DNA from: Prevotella sp.
GTDB lineage: Bacteria; Bacteroidota; Bacteroidia; Bacteroidales; Bacteroidaceae
Assembly (NCBI GenBank): GCA_016901395.1
Contig: JAEAMQ010000036.1
Location: forward strand, 157,674 to 221,673
Direction of reading: 5' to 3'
DNA length: 64,000 nucleotides
Positions 27,036-36,362 of this stretch are shown piece after piece (position 1 is the first letter of the stretch; each line of letters starts with the position of its first letter). The notes beneath the pieces were generated by a model. It ran no database searches. It was given only the letters and a program-made list of their open reading frames with translations, and had not been told where the DNA came from. Position numbers and translations under genes: made by a program.

Positions 27036-27753
27036 TAAAAAAACAACTAATAAATAGGTAAAAGTACAGAGTTTTTTCACAGCCTCGCTCCAAATACCAT
27101 ATCACCGGAATGTTTGCCCATCAAATTTGAGGGACTCCCGACCTTACCCTCGAGCGAACTTCCGGGAAGATGACGTACTTCTATCATAGTGCCATGATTT
27201 TGTCAAGAATACTTCACCATAAAACGGCAAGGATTTTTTCTTGTTCTGGAAAAGAAATAGCGAAAAAAGGCCGTTTGAGATGCCTTCAAAACACGAAAAA
27301 GCACTATCGCCATTGCGATTAATAGCTATTCGTGATGCGATTAGGGCCTTTTCGCATGACGATTAGGGCCTTTTCGCACTCCCTTTTTGCCCCAATCGCA
27401 GGGTAAATAGGTACTAATGGCAGGGTTCTCGAAAAACTCCCACGGCCTCATTGGTGCAATACATCCGTAAGAAACACACTATCAGCTGATTACGAAAAAC
27501 TCACAAAAACGATCGAATTTCGACAAAAGTGATGGGCATTACAGAATACGCGAAACTCAAGAAGCATTTTGTCGGATAATTTCAACCATCATTTCCGTTC
27601 TCCGCATCAAGGGGCTGCCAGAACTTCAACACAAGCATTCCGAGCACCTGCATATTGGTCATTGGCCGATACAGAAATCTTGCTCCGACACACACTGCAG
27701 AAGAAATACCAGAGAAATTGTCGATGGAATAATAAAAGTTCACCCCATTTTCT
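27036..27753. other. Non-coding spacer between exonuclease and ftsK
   Basis: About 720 bases. It contains the 22-bp array at 27293-27424. The rest is AT-rich with no convincing gene; the 66-residue frame at 27569-27769 has no supporting signal, and the long minus-strand frame from 28589 into this region is a shadow of ftsK. Confidence 0.6.
27293..27424. repeat. 22-bp periodic dyad array, copy B
   Basis: Six units starting at 27293, 27315, 27337, 27359, 27381 and 27403. Two neighbouring units are almost identical (CGATTAGGGCCTTTTCGCA at 27338 and 27360). The others keep the frame GCGATT/ACGA at the left and TCGCA or GGCA at the right, with a 2-base linker. Unit 27403 (ATAGGTACTAATGGCA) resembles unit 4374 of array A, which supports common origin. 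Confidence 0.65.
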
Positions 27754-27784
27754 TTTGAGTTTCGCTTAAAATCCATTAATTTTG
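27754..27784 (+). promoter_or_regulatory. ftsK promoter
   Basis: TTTG (27754-27757), then exactly 19 bases, then TAATTTTG (27777-27784), matching the Bacteroidetes consensus fully. It lies 25 bases before the ftsK ATG. Confidence 0.85.
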
Positions 27785-27809
27785 CAATACTAACAACAAG
27801 TGTAGAATA

Positions 27810-30260
27810 ATGGTGAAGAAAAGACCGACCCGTAAACCTAAAAGATTTGGCGAAGCGATTGGCATCAAATATATTTTCGGCAACGAAACATCCGATTTCT
27901 TTATAGGACTTGTCATACTGGCTATCTCTCTCTTTATGATCATAGCCATGGTGTCCTATTTCTCCACCGGGCAGGTGGACCAGAGCATTCTGGAGAACAT
28001 GCGGCCCGGAGAATGGCTGAACAAAAATCAGGAGTTTACCAACTATTGTGGCTCTTTCGGTGCACTGCTGTCCTACTATCTCATTACGGTGAACTTCGGT
28101 TTGCCGGCATTTCTCATCCCCGCATTTTTCATATTGGTAGCGCTCAAGCTTATGAGAGCTTACTCGGTGAACCTCTGGAAATGGTTTCTCGGCATGGCAC
28201 TGGTCATGGTCTGGACCTCGGTGACATTTGCCAAGTTTCTCACTCCGTTCACCAATAATCTCATATTCAATCCCGGCGGCAACCACGGCGTGTTCTGTGT
28301 GCGCCAGCTGGAGAACATGATGGGGCCTCCGGGACTCACGGCCATCCTGCTCATCGTGGCTCTGGCCTTCCTCACCTACCTCAGCGCGGAGACCATCGAA
28401 GTGATACGCAAGGCCATGAACCCGGTGAAATATATCACCAACAAGGTGAAGTTTACGATAACAAACCATATCCCCAAAGACGAAAATACAGACTCCAACG
28501 ATATCATTATCGAGGAAGAGCCAGCACCGGCTAATGAAGGAGAGGCGGAGCCTACGGTCGTAGACCTCACCGACATGTCGCAGGGACAACCTACGGCGAC
28601 CCCCGCTAAGCCCGAGGTGACACCTGTGGCAGCACCTGTGGTCAGTGTGCCGAATGACGAAAACAAACTCGTGGTCGACGACGTGAGGCAGGAAGACAAG
28701 GCATCGGGCAGCGTGCTGGCCGGCGACGAACGCCTCAACACTCCCATCAATCCGTGGGAGCCTTACGTCAAATACAGATTTCCCAACTGCGATCTGCTGA
28801 AGAAATACAACAACAAACCAGTGATCGACATGGAGGAAATCAAGGCCAACAATGCCCGTATTGTCGAGGTGCTCAACAGTTTCGGAGTGAAAATCAGCAA
28901 AATCAACGCCACCGTGGGCCCCACCGTAACCCTCTACGAGATTACTCCAGCCGAAGGTGTGCGCATCAGTAAGATACGCGGACTCGAGGCCGACATCGCC
29001 CTGAGCCTCTCAGCACTGGGCATCCGCATCATCGCCCCTATCCCCGGCAAGGGCACCATCGGTATCGAGGTGCCCAACAAAAACCCGCAGATAGTGTCGA
29101 TGGAGAGCGTGCTGAATACCAAGAAATTCCAGACCACACGCATGGCGCTGCCCATGGCCCTCGGCAAGACCATCACCAACGAGGTATATATGGTAGACCT
29201 GGCCAAGATCCCCCACCTGCTTGTGGCCGGTGCCACGGGTCAAGGAAAGTCGGTTGCGCTCAACGCCATCATCACGTCGCTGCTCTATAAGAAACACCCC
29301 AACGAACTGAAGTTTGTGCTTGTAGACCCTAAGAAGGTGGAGTTCAGCATCTACAACAAGATAGCCCCCCACTACATGGCATCGCTTCCTGAGAACGAAG
29401 ACGAGCCGATTATCACCGATGTACAGAAGGTGGTGCGCACGCTCAACTCACTCTGCAAGCTCATGGACACCCGCTATGACCTGCTGAAGAAGGCGCAGGT
29501 GAAGAAGATCGACGAATACAATGAGAAGTATATCAACCACAAGCTGCGCCTCACCGACGGACATTATTACATGCCCTATATCGTCGTGGTAATCGATGAG
29601 TTCGGCGATCTCATCATGACGGCAGGCAAGGAGATAGAACTTCCCATACAGCGCATAGCCCAGTTGGCCCGCGCCGTAGGCATCCACATGATCATTGCCA
29701 CACAGCGTCCGACCACAAAGATCATCACAGGTAACATCAAAGCCAACTTCCCGGGGCGAATGGCCTTCCGTGTGACCTCGCAGATCGACTCACGCACCAT
29801 CCTCGACAGCACCGGAGCCGACCAGCTCATCGGGCGTGGAGACATGCTATTCCTCGCAGGAGGCGAACCCATCCGAATACAATGTGCCTTTGTAGATACA
29901 CCGGAAATCGAGGCCATCAACGACTATATTGCCAACCAGCCCGGCCCCGTGGACCCGGCAGAACTGCCCGAACCCGATGACAACAGCGGCGGCATGGGAG
30001 CAGGAGTGGGCAACACCGACTCGAGGAGCCTCGACCCGTTCTTCGATGAGGCGGCCCATGCCATCGTAATCTCGCAGCAAGGCTCCACCAGTATGATACA
30101 GCGGCGCTTCTCCATCGGATACAACCGTGCCGGCCGACTTATGGACCAGCTCCAGATGGCAGGTATCGTGGGCGAGGCCCAGGGATCGAAACCACGCGAC
30201 GTGCTCATCACCGACGAGACCAGCCTCAATGCCCTTCTCGCACAGATCCACAGCAACTGA
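27810..30260 (+). CDS. ftsK: DNA translocase FtsK
   Basis: An 816-residue FtsK/SpoIIIE motor: four N-terminal membrane helices (~30-190), a short acidic Pro/Ala-rich linker (~215-310), the alpha-beta motor with Walker A GATGQGKSVAL (~474-484) and Walker B VVIDEFGDLIM (~590-600), and a C-terminal gamma winged-helix domain (SIGYNRAGRLMDQLQMAGIVG) that reads KOPS-like sites. It pumps chromosome DNA through the division septum and helps resolve dimers. As is common in Bacteroidetes, a LolA-like gene follows directly. Confidence 0.96.
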   Translation: MVKKRPTRKPKRFGEAIGIKYIFGNETSDFFIGLVILAISLFMIIAMVSYFSTGQVDQSILENMRPGEWLNKNQEFTNYCGSFGALLSYYLITVNFGLPAFLIPAFFILVALKLMRAYSVNLWKWFLGMALVMVWTSVTFAKFLTPFTNNLIFNPGGNHGVFCVRQLENMMGPPGLTAILLIVALAFLTYLSAETIEVIRKAMNPVKYITNKVKFTITNHIPKDENTDSNDIIIEEEPAPANEGEAEPTVVDLTDMSQGQPTATPAKPEVTPVAAPVVSVPNDENKLVVDDVRQEDKASGSVLAGDERLNTPINPWEPYVKYRFPNCDLLKKYNNKPVIDMEEIKANNARIVEVLNSFGVKISKINATVGPTVTLYEITPAEGVRISKIRGLEADIALSLSALGIRIIAPIPGKGTIGIEVPNKNPQIVSMESVLNTKKFQTTRMALPMALGKTITNEVYMVDLAKIPHLLVAGATGQGKSVALNAIITSLLYKKHPNELKFVLVDPKKVEFSIYNKIAPHYMASLPENEDEPIITDVQKVVRTLNSLCKLMDTRYDLLKKAQVKKIDEYNEKYINHKLRLTDGHYYMPYIVVVIDEFGDLIMTAGKEIELPIQRIAQLARAVGIHMIIATQRPTTKIITGNIKANFPGRMAFRVTSQIDSRTILDSTGADQLIGRGDMLFLAGGEPIRIQCAFVDTPEIEAINDYIANQPGPVDPAELPEPDDNSGGMGAGVGNTDSRSLDPFFDEAAHAIVISQQGSTSMIQRRFSIGYNRAGRLMDQLQMAGIVGEAQGSKPRDVLITDETSLNALLAQIHSN

Positions 30261-30344
30261 CAGGGTTAAACGATATTAATTAAGGTAACATTCCACGTGG
30301 GTTTCACGTTGTTGAAAGTAACAACAGAATAAAACAACTGAACA

Positions 30345-30953
30345 ATGAAAAGAACATTACTGATCACAATGATGATGATTTTCACATTGTGTATCTCTGC
30401 CCAGAACGCTGCACAGGCCAAAAAAATACTTGACAAGACCACAGCCATTATCGGAAATCGCGGCGGTGCATCAGCCAACTTCAAGATTTCCGGCGTAAAG
30501 GTCGGAAGTGCCACAGGCTCTATCGCCATCAAAGGCAACAAGTTTCATGCCCGTGCAGGCAATGCTATCGTGTGGTTTAACGGGAAAACGCAGTGGAGTT
30601 ACCTCAAGAGCACCAACGAAGTGAATGTCACCACCCCCTCGGAAGCACAGCGCATGCGCATGAATCCCTATACCTTCATCTCGATGTATAAGAGCGGATA
30701 CACGCTGGGCATGACCCCGAAAGGCGCCAACTACCAAGTGCACATGAAGGCTCAGAATGCCCAACGCTCCGTGCAGGAGGTTTATCTGACCATCAACAAG
30801 AAGACTTACAAGCCCAGCATCATCAAGATGCGCGAGGGACAGAAATGGACCACCATCACCATCACCAACTTCCGCACAGCCAATCTCTCGGATGCCGTGT
30901 TCACGTTCAATGCCAAAGACTTCCCGTCGGCAGAGGTGATAGACCTGAGATAG
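30345..30953 (+). CDS. LolA-like outer-membrane lipoprotein carrier
   Basis: A 202-residue exported protein with a signal peptide (MKRTLLITMMMIFTLCISAQ) and the LolA pattern: IKGNKFHARAGNAIVWFNGKTQWSYLKSTNEVNV and an ITITNFRTANLSD ending. LolA-fold proteins carry lipoproteins through the periplasm to the outer membrane. The conserved W-NG--W-Y segment is clear. It follows ftsK by 84 bases on the same strand, an arrangement seen across Bacteroidetes. Orthology to E. coli LolA is likely but not proven. Confidence 0.82.
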   Translation: MKRTLLITMMMIFTLCISAQNAAQAKKILDKTTAIIGNRGGASANFKISGVKVGSATGSIAIKGNKFHARAGNAIVWFNGKTQWSYLKSTNEVNVTTPSEAQRMRMNPYTFISMYKSGYTLGMTPKGANYQVHMKAQNAQRSVQEVYLTINKKTYKPSIIKMREGQKWTTITITNFRTANLSDAVFTFNAKDFPSAEVIDLR

Positions 30954-30987
30954 CACCCTAATCCCACACCCCTTCAACCCCATCCTC

Positions 30988-32490
30988 ATGACCAACCTTA
31001 GCTTCTACCAACTCTTTCGCCTGTTGCGTCGTCACCGCAAGTTAGCCGACCGCCGCGATCCCATCTTCGAAGCCAACAAGACCGCTAAGTGGGTGGTCGG
31101 CATTCTTTTTGCTTTCACGGTGATTTACATCATCATGATTGCCGTTTTCCTGTCGCTGGCGGCCAACGAATCGCACCGATACACTTCGCTTGAAATTATC
31201 ACCGGCATCCTGCCTTTCATCCTGTTGCTGGACTTCTGGCTAAGGTTTATCGCACAGCAGACACCCTCGCAGATCATCAAGCCCTATGTGCTCATGCCGC
31301 TGCCAAAGTACACTTGCATCGACAGTTTTATCGTCACGTCGCTTTTCAACTGGGGCAACCTCACGTGGTTTATGCTGCTGGTGCCGTTCTGTCTGATGTC
31401 GGTCATCTTCACTTATGGGCTGATGCCGGCCCTCTCGCTGCTCCTGTTCTATTATATTCTTATCCTGGCCAACAGTCAGGGCTATTCCATCGCACGCACA
31501 CTCACCACCAACCACATGCTCTGGTGGATATTGCCGGTAGGTGTCAGCGTGCTGCTTGTCAGTCCGTTGCTCCTCAAGAACTTCGATACGCTGGTGAAAT
31601 TCTATGGCTACATCGGTTCCGCCATTAGCAACGGGAGCATCCTTCCCCATCTCGGTGCACTGCTGATATTGGTCATTGTGCTGATGATCAACCGACGGGT
31701 GCAATACAACAATGTGATGACCGAACTGGGACGGCTGAAAACCACGGCTCCGCAAGCCATCGTGAAGTTCCAGTTTCTCGACCAGGTGGGAGAGCTGGCC
31801 GAGTATCTCAAACTTGAGGTCAAACTGCTCATGCGCAACAAAAATCCCCGCAAGTCGTTTATCATGGGAGTCTCCATCATTGTGCTCATCAGCGTAATCA
31901 TATCCCTCACCGAGGTCTATGACAACTCCTTTATGACCAATTTCTGGTGTATCTACAACTTTATGATATTCGCCACCGTGTTGCTTATCAAGGTGATGAA
32001 CTATGAAGGCAACTACATCGACGCGCTGATGGTGCATCAGGAGAACATCCTCCGACTGCTCACGGCCAAATATTACTTCTTCTGCTTCATGCTCATCCTG
32101 CCGTTTGTGCTTATGTTACCGATGGTTTTCGTGGGCAAATGGTCCATCCTCATGCTGTTTTCCTATGCCATCTTCACTGCCGGATTTCAGCATTTCCTGC
32201 TGATGCAGCTTGCTGTCTACAACAATAAGGCCATCCCCCTCAACGAAAAATTCATCAGCAAGGGCGGTATGGAGAACAATTATATACAGGTGGTGGAAGA
32301 AATGGTGGCCATTTTCCTGCCTCTGCTCACCATTCAGATATTGGAAGGTTTCATAGACCGACGCTATGCCTGGCTCATCATGATGGGCATCGGGCTCTGC
32401 TTCATAGTGTCGCACAAGATCTGGCTACGCAACATTTACAATCGAATGATGCTTCGCCGATACAAAAATTTAGAATCCTTCCACTCCTGA
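30988..32490 (+). CDS. DUF5687 family membrane protein (ABC permease-like)
   Basis: A 500-residue integral membrane protein with about ten to twelve helices in two blocks (residues ~30-250 and ~290-490) and the DUF5687 pattern: FEANKTAKW near the start, LLLDFWLRFIAQQTPSQIIKPYVLMPLPK, and GGMENNYIQVVEE near residue 430. In other Bacteroidetes DUF5687 proteins are usually encoded beside an ABC ATPase and are taken to be its permease. Here no ATPase gene follows; the next gene is convergent uvrD. It starts 34 bases after the LolA-like gene, so co-transcription with ftsK-lolA is likely. Confidence 0.8.
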   Translation: MTNLSFYQLFRLLRRHRKLADRRDPIFEANKTAKWVVGILFAFTVIYIIMIAVFLSLAANESHRYTSLEIITGILPFILLLDFWLRFIAQQTPSQIIKPYVLMPLPKYTCIDSFIVTSLFNWGNLTWFMLLVPFCLMSVIFTYGLMPALSLLLFYYILILANSQGYSIARTLTTNHMLWWILPVGVSVLLVSPLLLKNFDTLVKFYGYIGSAISNGSILPHLGALLILVIVLMINRRVQYNNVMTELGRLKTTAPQAIVKFQFLDQVGELAEYLKLEVKLLMRNKNPRKSFIMGVSIIVLISVIISLTEVYDNSFMTNFWCIYNFMIFATVLLIKVMNYEGNYIDALMVHQENILRLLTAKYYFFCFMLILPFVLMLPMVFVGKWSILMLFSYAIFTAGFQHFLLMQLAVYNNKAIPLNEKFISKGGMENNYIQVVEEMVAIFLPLLTIQILEGFIDRRYAWLIMMGIGLCFIVSHKIWLRNIYNRMMLRRYKNLESFHS

Positions 32491-32712
32491 CAGCATCAGA
32501 CTGACCAGACAAACAGAAATCTTTGCCAACGAAGGGTTGTGAAAGACGGGAATCCACAGTCCGAAAACGGAATGATGTACCTTGATTATCGTCAGACAAT
32601 GTCGCACTCCCTTCTCCTCCATCGACGGTTCATCTTGGAGCACTTTTCTCTCCTTCAAGAACAATCCCCATATCCATGCGAGAGAAATGCTGGGGATACG
32701 GGGATTGAATAA
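32491..32712. other. Spacer with stem-loop between DUF5687 gene and uvrD
   Basis: No gene is seen in these 222 bases between convergent ends. A stem-loop with CAATCCCC (about 32667) and GGGGATTG (about 32700), plus inner pairs, lies just after the uvrD stop; on the minus strand it is followed by TTCTT, so it may be a weak terminator of uvrD. Confidence 0.45.
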
Positions 32713-35244
32713 CTATTCCACCACAGTAAATCGGGCAAATTTGAGCAACAGCTGCTTAGTGCCACTCATATCAAAATCGACTGTGGCCTTGCTGTTTTCT
32801 CCTGTGCCTTCTATCTTGACAATGGTGCCACGGCCAAAGCGCTGATGCTCGATGACCTGTCCTTCCTTTACTGAAAGTGACGAGGCGGCGGGCATCTGTG
32901 AGGTCGAAGACGGCGAGGATGCAGACTGCGGAGTTGACGCACGCCCGCCGTTGGTCATGGCACGCGACACACTTTTCCACCTGCCACTCTCCCGAAACTG
33001 CTTCTCAAACGAGGGCGAGAAGGGGTTCACTGCCTGCTCCGGACGGCGGGGCACGGTCTGCTTGGGTTTCGGGTCGGCCATGAACTGCCCCGCCACGGGA
33101 CGCGAATTCTGCATACGCCCGCTCATCCTACGATATTCGCCGCCCCAGGTCTGAGCGCCAGTGTAGGGTCGATTGATTTCAAAGTCGTCGTCCCACGGAC
33201 GTCGGCGCGGTTGATCATCGTCGAAACGACTACCCGACAGGCGTCCGCCCTCGACACGGACATTCGTGTATTTCGAGTCGATGTCGTTGAGGAAACGGCT
33301 CGGATTAACAAAACTGTCCTGCTTGCCAAAGAGCCATCGGGTGTGCGCCCAGGAGAGATAACAGTGTTTCTCGGCACGCGTGATGGCCACATAGAGCAGC
33401 CGGCGCTCCTCCTCCAGCTCCCGTGGCGTGCCCACCGACATCATGCTCGGGAAGATATTCTCCTCCATGCCCACCACAAACACCGTGGGAAACTCCAGAC
33501 CCTTGGCCGCATGGATGGTCATCATCGTCACCTTGTCGTCGGAGTCGTCGTCCGAATCCTGGTCGGTCATGAGCGACACCGTCGAGAGATAATCTACCAG
33601 ACGCGTCTGCTCGGCCTGATCGTCCTCCTGCTGGGCCTGTACAAAACTGGCCAGTCCCGCCCTTAGCTCGTCGACGTTCTCCATGTGGTTAGCCCCCTCG
33701 ATGCTATGGTCGGAGGAGAGATCAGCATTGATGCCCGACTTCTCAATGATCTCTGTGCCCAGCGTGTAGGCATCTGTCGTATGGCTTTGTTCGATAAATC
33801 CGGCAATCAGTGCACGGAAAAGCTCCAACTTGCCCAGCGTGCCCTTGTTCACATTGAGCGAATAATCCGCAGGATGACTGATGATTTCCCAGAGGCTCAC
33901 GCCATGTTGCTGGGCCGCCTCTATGATTTTCTGCAGCGTAGTGTCGCCTATTCCTCGCGTCGGATAGTTGATGATACGACGGAAAGCCTCCTCGTCGCTG
34001 GGGTTGACCACCAGTCGGAAATAGGCAATGACATCCTTGATTTCCTTGCGCTGGTAAAAGCTCTGACCGCCATAGATGCGATAGCTGTTGCCCATACCCA
34101 CCTCGGGCTTGCGCATTTCCTCCTCAAAGTTGCGGCTCTGGGCATTGGTGCGGTAGAGGATAGCGAAGTCGCTCCAGCGGCCATGCTCCTGATTCTTGAT
34201 GCGTTTGATTTCCTGACACACCATCGCTGCCTCGCGCTTGTCGGAGATTGTTTCAAAAATCGTAATCTTCTCCCCCTCTTCATTCTTGCTGTAGACATCC
34301 TTGGGTATCTGCTGTGAGTTGTGTTTCATGAGAGCATTGGCAGCGGCCACAATCTGCTGTGTGGAGCGATAGTTCTGCTCCAACTTGAAGAGCTTTGCGT
34401 CTTCATATATCCGATTGAAATTCAATATGTTGTCTATCTTTGCTCCACGGAAAGCGTAGATGCTCTGATAGTCGTCGCCGACCACGCAGATGCGGCGGTT
34501 GTCCTTGGTGAGCAAGGTCACAATCTGTTGCTGGGCAAAGTTGGTGTCCTGATACTCGTCGACCAAAACATATTGGAACCGCTCCGAATATTTGCGGCGC
34601 AGCGGCTCGTTGTCGCGCAACATCTGGAACGTCACCACAAGCAAATCATCAAAGTCCATCGCATTGGCCTGTCGCAGACGCTGCTGATAGGCATAGTAAA
34701 TCTTATAGGTCTCAGGCATGTTGCGATGGCGGTCGCGCTGCAGCAGGTCGCCGTCGGCAGCATATTGGTCGGGCATGCACAGCCTGTTTTTGGCCATCGA
34801 GATGGCAGAATGCAGTGCCGCGGGCTTGTAGGTCTTGTCGTCGAGGCCCATCGACTTGACGATATTCTTCAACAGCGAACGGGAGTCGGCCTCATCATAG
34901 ATGGTGAAATCAGAGCCATAGCCTGTGGTCTGACTCTCCATGCGCAGGATGCGCGCAAACACGGAGTGGAACGTTCCCATCTGCAAATAGCGGGCACTCT
35001 CCTCTCCCACCAGGCCGGCAATACGGCTTTTCATCTCCTTGGCAGCCTTGTTGGTAAAGGTCAGGGCCAGGATGCTCCAAGGTTTGAGCTGATAGTGCTG
35101 CAGGAGCCATGCGATTTTATAGGTGAGTACACGCGTCTTGCCCGATCCTGCACCCGCAATGACAAGCTGCGGACCGTCGCAATAGGTCACGGCTTCACGC
35201 TGGCTGTCATTGAGTTGGTTGAGGAGCTGTTGTTCTGTTTGCAT
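32713..35244 (-). CDS. UvrD/PcrA-family ATP-dependent DNA helicase
   Basis: An 843-residue superfamily 1A helicase: Walker A GAGSGKTRVL (31-40), TFTNKAAKEM (motif Ia), DEYQDTN (229-235), QNYRST, TIHAAKGLEF and AITRAE in the second half. A low-complexity Ser/Pro-rich stretch (~735-790) is followed by a small C-terminal domain with IEHQRFGRGTIVKIEG and KQLLLKFA, as in PcrA, where it contacts RNA polymerase. It acts in nucleotide-excision and mismatch repair and in clearing the replication path. The spacer upstream carries the 47-bp repeats. Confidence 0.95.
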   Translation of the reverse strand: MQTEQQLLNQLNDSQREAVTYCDGPQLVIAGAGSGKTRVLTYKIAWLLQHYQLKPWSILALTFTNKAAKEMKSRIAGLVGEESARYLQMGTFHSVFARILRMESQTTGYGSDFTIYDEADSRSLLKNIVKSMGLDDKTYKPAALHSAISMAKNRLCMPDQYAADGDLLQRDRHRNMPETYKIYYAYQQRLRQANAMDFDDLLVVTFQMLRDNEPLRRKYSERFQYVLVDEYQDTNFAQQQIVTLLTKDNRRICVVGDDYQSIYAFRGAKIDNILNFNRIYEDAKLFKLEQNYRSTQQIVAAANALMKHNSQQIPKDVYSKNEEGEKITIFETISDKREAAMVCQEIKRIKNQEHGRWSDFAILYRTNAQSRNFEEEMRKPEVGMGNSYRIYGGQSFYQRKEIKDVIAYFRLVVNPSDEEAFRRIINYPTRGIGDTTLQKIIEAAQQHGVSLWEIISHPADYSLNVNKGTLGKLELFRALIAGFIEQSHTTDAYTLGTEIIEKSGINADLSSDHSIEGANHMENVDELRAGLASFVQAQQEDDQAEQTRLVDYLSTVSLMTDQDSDDDSDDKVTMMTIHAAKGLEFPTVFVVGMEENIFPSMMSVGTPRELEEERRLLYVAITRAEKHCYLSWAHTRWLFGKQDSFVNPSRFLNDIDSKYTNVRVEGGRLSGSRFDDDQPRRRPWDDDFEINRPYTGAQTWGGEYRRMSGRMQNSRPVAGQFMADPKPKQTVPRRPEQAVNPFSPSFEKQFRESGRWKSVSRAMTNGGRASTPQSASSPSSTSQMPAASSLSVKEGQVIEHQRFGRGTIVKIEGTGENSKATVDFDMSGTKQLLLKFARFTVVE

Positions 35245-35254
35245 TGTTTATTAT

Positions 35255-35566
35255 GGAGTTAAGGAAGTTATAGAAGTTAAAGAAGTTAAGACAAATGTGT
35301 GGAAAGAGATGTTGGTGCGGGGGAGTTAAAGAAGTTGAGCAAGTTGAAGAAGTTAAGACAAATGTCTGGAATTTGAGGAAAATCATGGAGCAATGAAGTT
35401 GGGAAGCGGGAAAAGAAGCATAAAAGGTGTAAAGCATAGAAGCGATACGTTGAGGGCAATGTAGGTTTATCCAAGGAAAACGGTGTCCCGATTGATCATC
35501 TTCTCCACCCCTCAGCCATCAGACATTTGTCTTAACTTCTTCAACTTCCTTAACTTCTTTAACTCC
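35255..35566. repeat. Three copies of a 47-bp repeat, two direct and one inverted
   Basis: Copies at 35255-35301 and 35322-35368 on the plus strand and 35520-35566 on the minus strand. Each begins GGAGTTAA, has four GAAGTTAA-like 9-base steps and ends AAGACAAATGTCTG (GTG in the first). By eye, the second and third copies differ at only two of 47 positions, so they form a long inverted repeat around 151 bases. The 9-base step lets short frames read (LNFFNF)n, which is not a protein gene. Confidence 0.85.
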
Positions 35567-35578
35567 AAAAATCCAGTT

Positions 35579-36298
35579 CTACTTGTACGTCGACCCAACG
35601 GCCGTGCGGGGATCATAATCTTCACCTTCCTTGGGGAACGAGGGAATATAGCGCATATTAGCCTTAATCTGTCGTTCGCGCAGACGCATATAGCCACTCG
35701 GATTGCGTGAGGAGAACTTCCTGGGGTTGGGCAGCGTGGCGGCAATCAGCGCGCAGTCGTTGCGGCTCAGGTCTTTGGCCGATTTCCCGAAGTTGTATTC
35801 TGCACAGGCATCAAGCCCATAGATGCCATCGCCCATCTCGATGGAGTTGAGGTAAACCTCCATGATGCGCTGCTTGCTCCATAGGAGTTCGATCATCGCC
35901 GTGAAATAAACCTCGAAGCCTTTGCGCACCCACGATCGTCCGGGCCATAGAAAAACATTCTTCGCCGTTTGCTGCGAGATGGTGCTTGCGCCGTATTTCT
36001 TGCCGCCCTTGTGATTCATGTTGCGCTTAGCCGCCATGCCGATGGCTTCGAAGTCGAAGCCATGATGCAAGAGGAAACGAGAGTCTTCGCTCGCCATCAC
36101 TGCTACAGGCATGTGGGGCGACATCTCGTCTAAGGGCACCCAATGGTGGTGCATGGTCAGGTTGCCATTCTGAAAGCAACGGATGACCATCAAAGGCGTA
36201 ATGTAAACAGGAATAAAACGATAGGCAACGATAGCCAAAATCGTTGATGCGAAGAAAAGACTTATCCCCCAGCGAACTATTTTCCTCAGTAATTTCAT
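35579..36298 (-). CDS. mtgA: Monofunctional peptidoglycan glycosyltransferase
   Basis: A 239-residue GT51 protein: one N-terminal membrane anchor (residues ~8-28), the catalytic ASEDSRFLLHHG (Glu71), GASTISQQTAKNVFLWP (103-119), RIMEVYLNSIEMG with the second catalytic Glu (~147) and GIYG. It polymerises lipid II into glycan strands in the periplasm and has no transpeptidase domain. The frame is open 8 codons upstream, but ATG 36298 (MKLLRKIVRWG) is the natural start. The gene lies 64 bases after the OmpA-family gene on the same strand. Confidence 0.93.
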   Translation of the reverse strand: MKLLRKIVRWGISLFFASTILAIVAYRFIPVYITPLMVIRCFQNGNLTMHHHWVPLDEMSPHMPVAVMASEDSRFLLHHGFDFEAIGMAAKRNMNHKGGKKYGASTISQQTAKNVFLWPGRSWVRKGFEVYFTAMIELLWSKQRIMEVYLNSIEMGDGIYGLDACAEYNFGKSAKDLSRNDCALIAATLPNPRKFSSRNPSGYMRLRERQIKANMRYIPSFPKEGEDYDPRTAVGSTYK

Positions 36299-36362
36299 GC
36301 CAAAAGGGGGATGCAAGCCCAATGCTTACATCCCCTATTTCAAATATAAATTCTATTTAAAC

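Noticed and set aside
27582..28589. 335-residue minus-strand frame opposite ftsK
   Set aside because: It is antisense to the ftsK membrane domain, with a His/Glu-rich composition typical of shadow frames.
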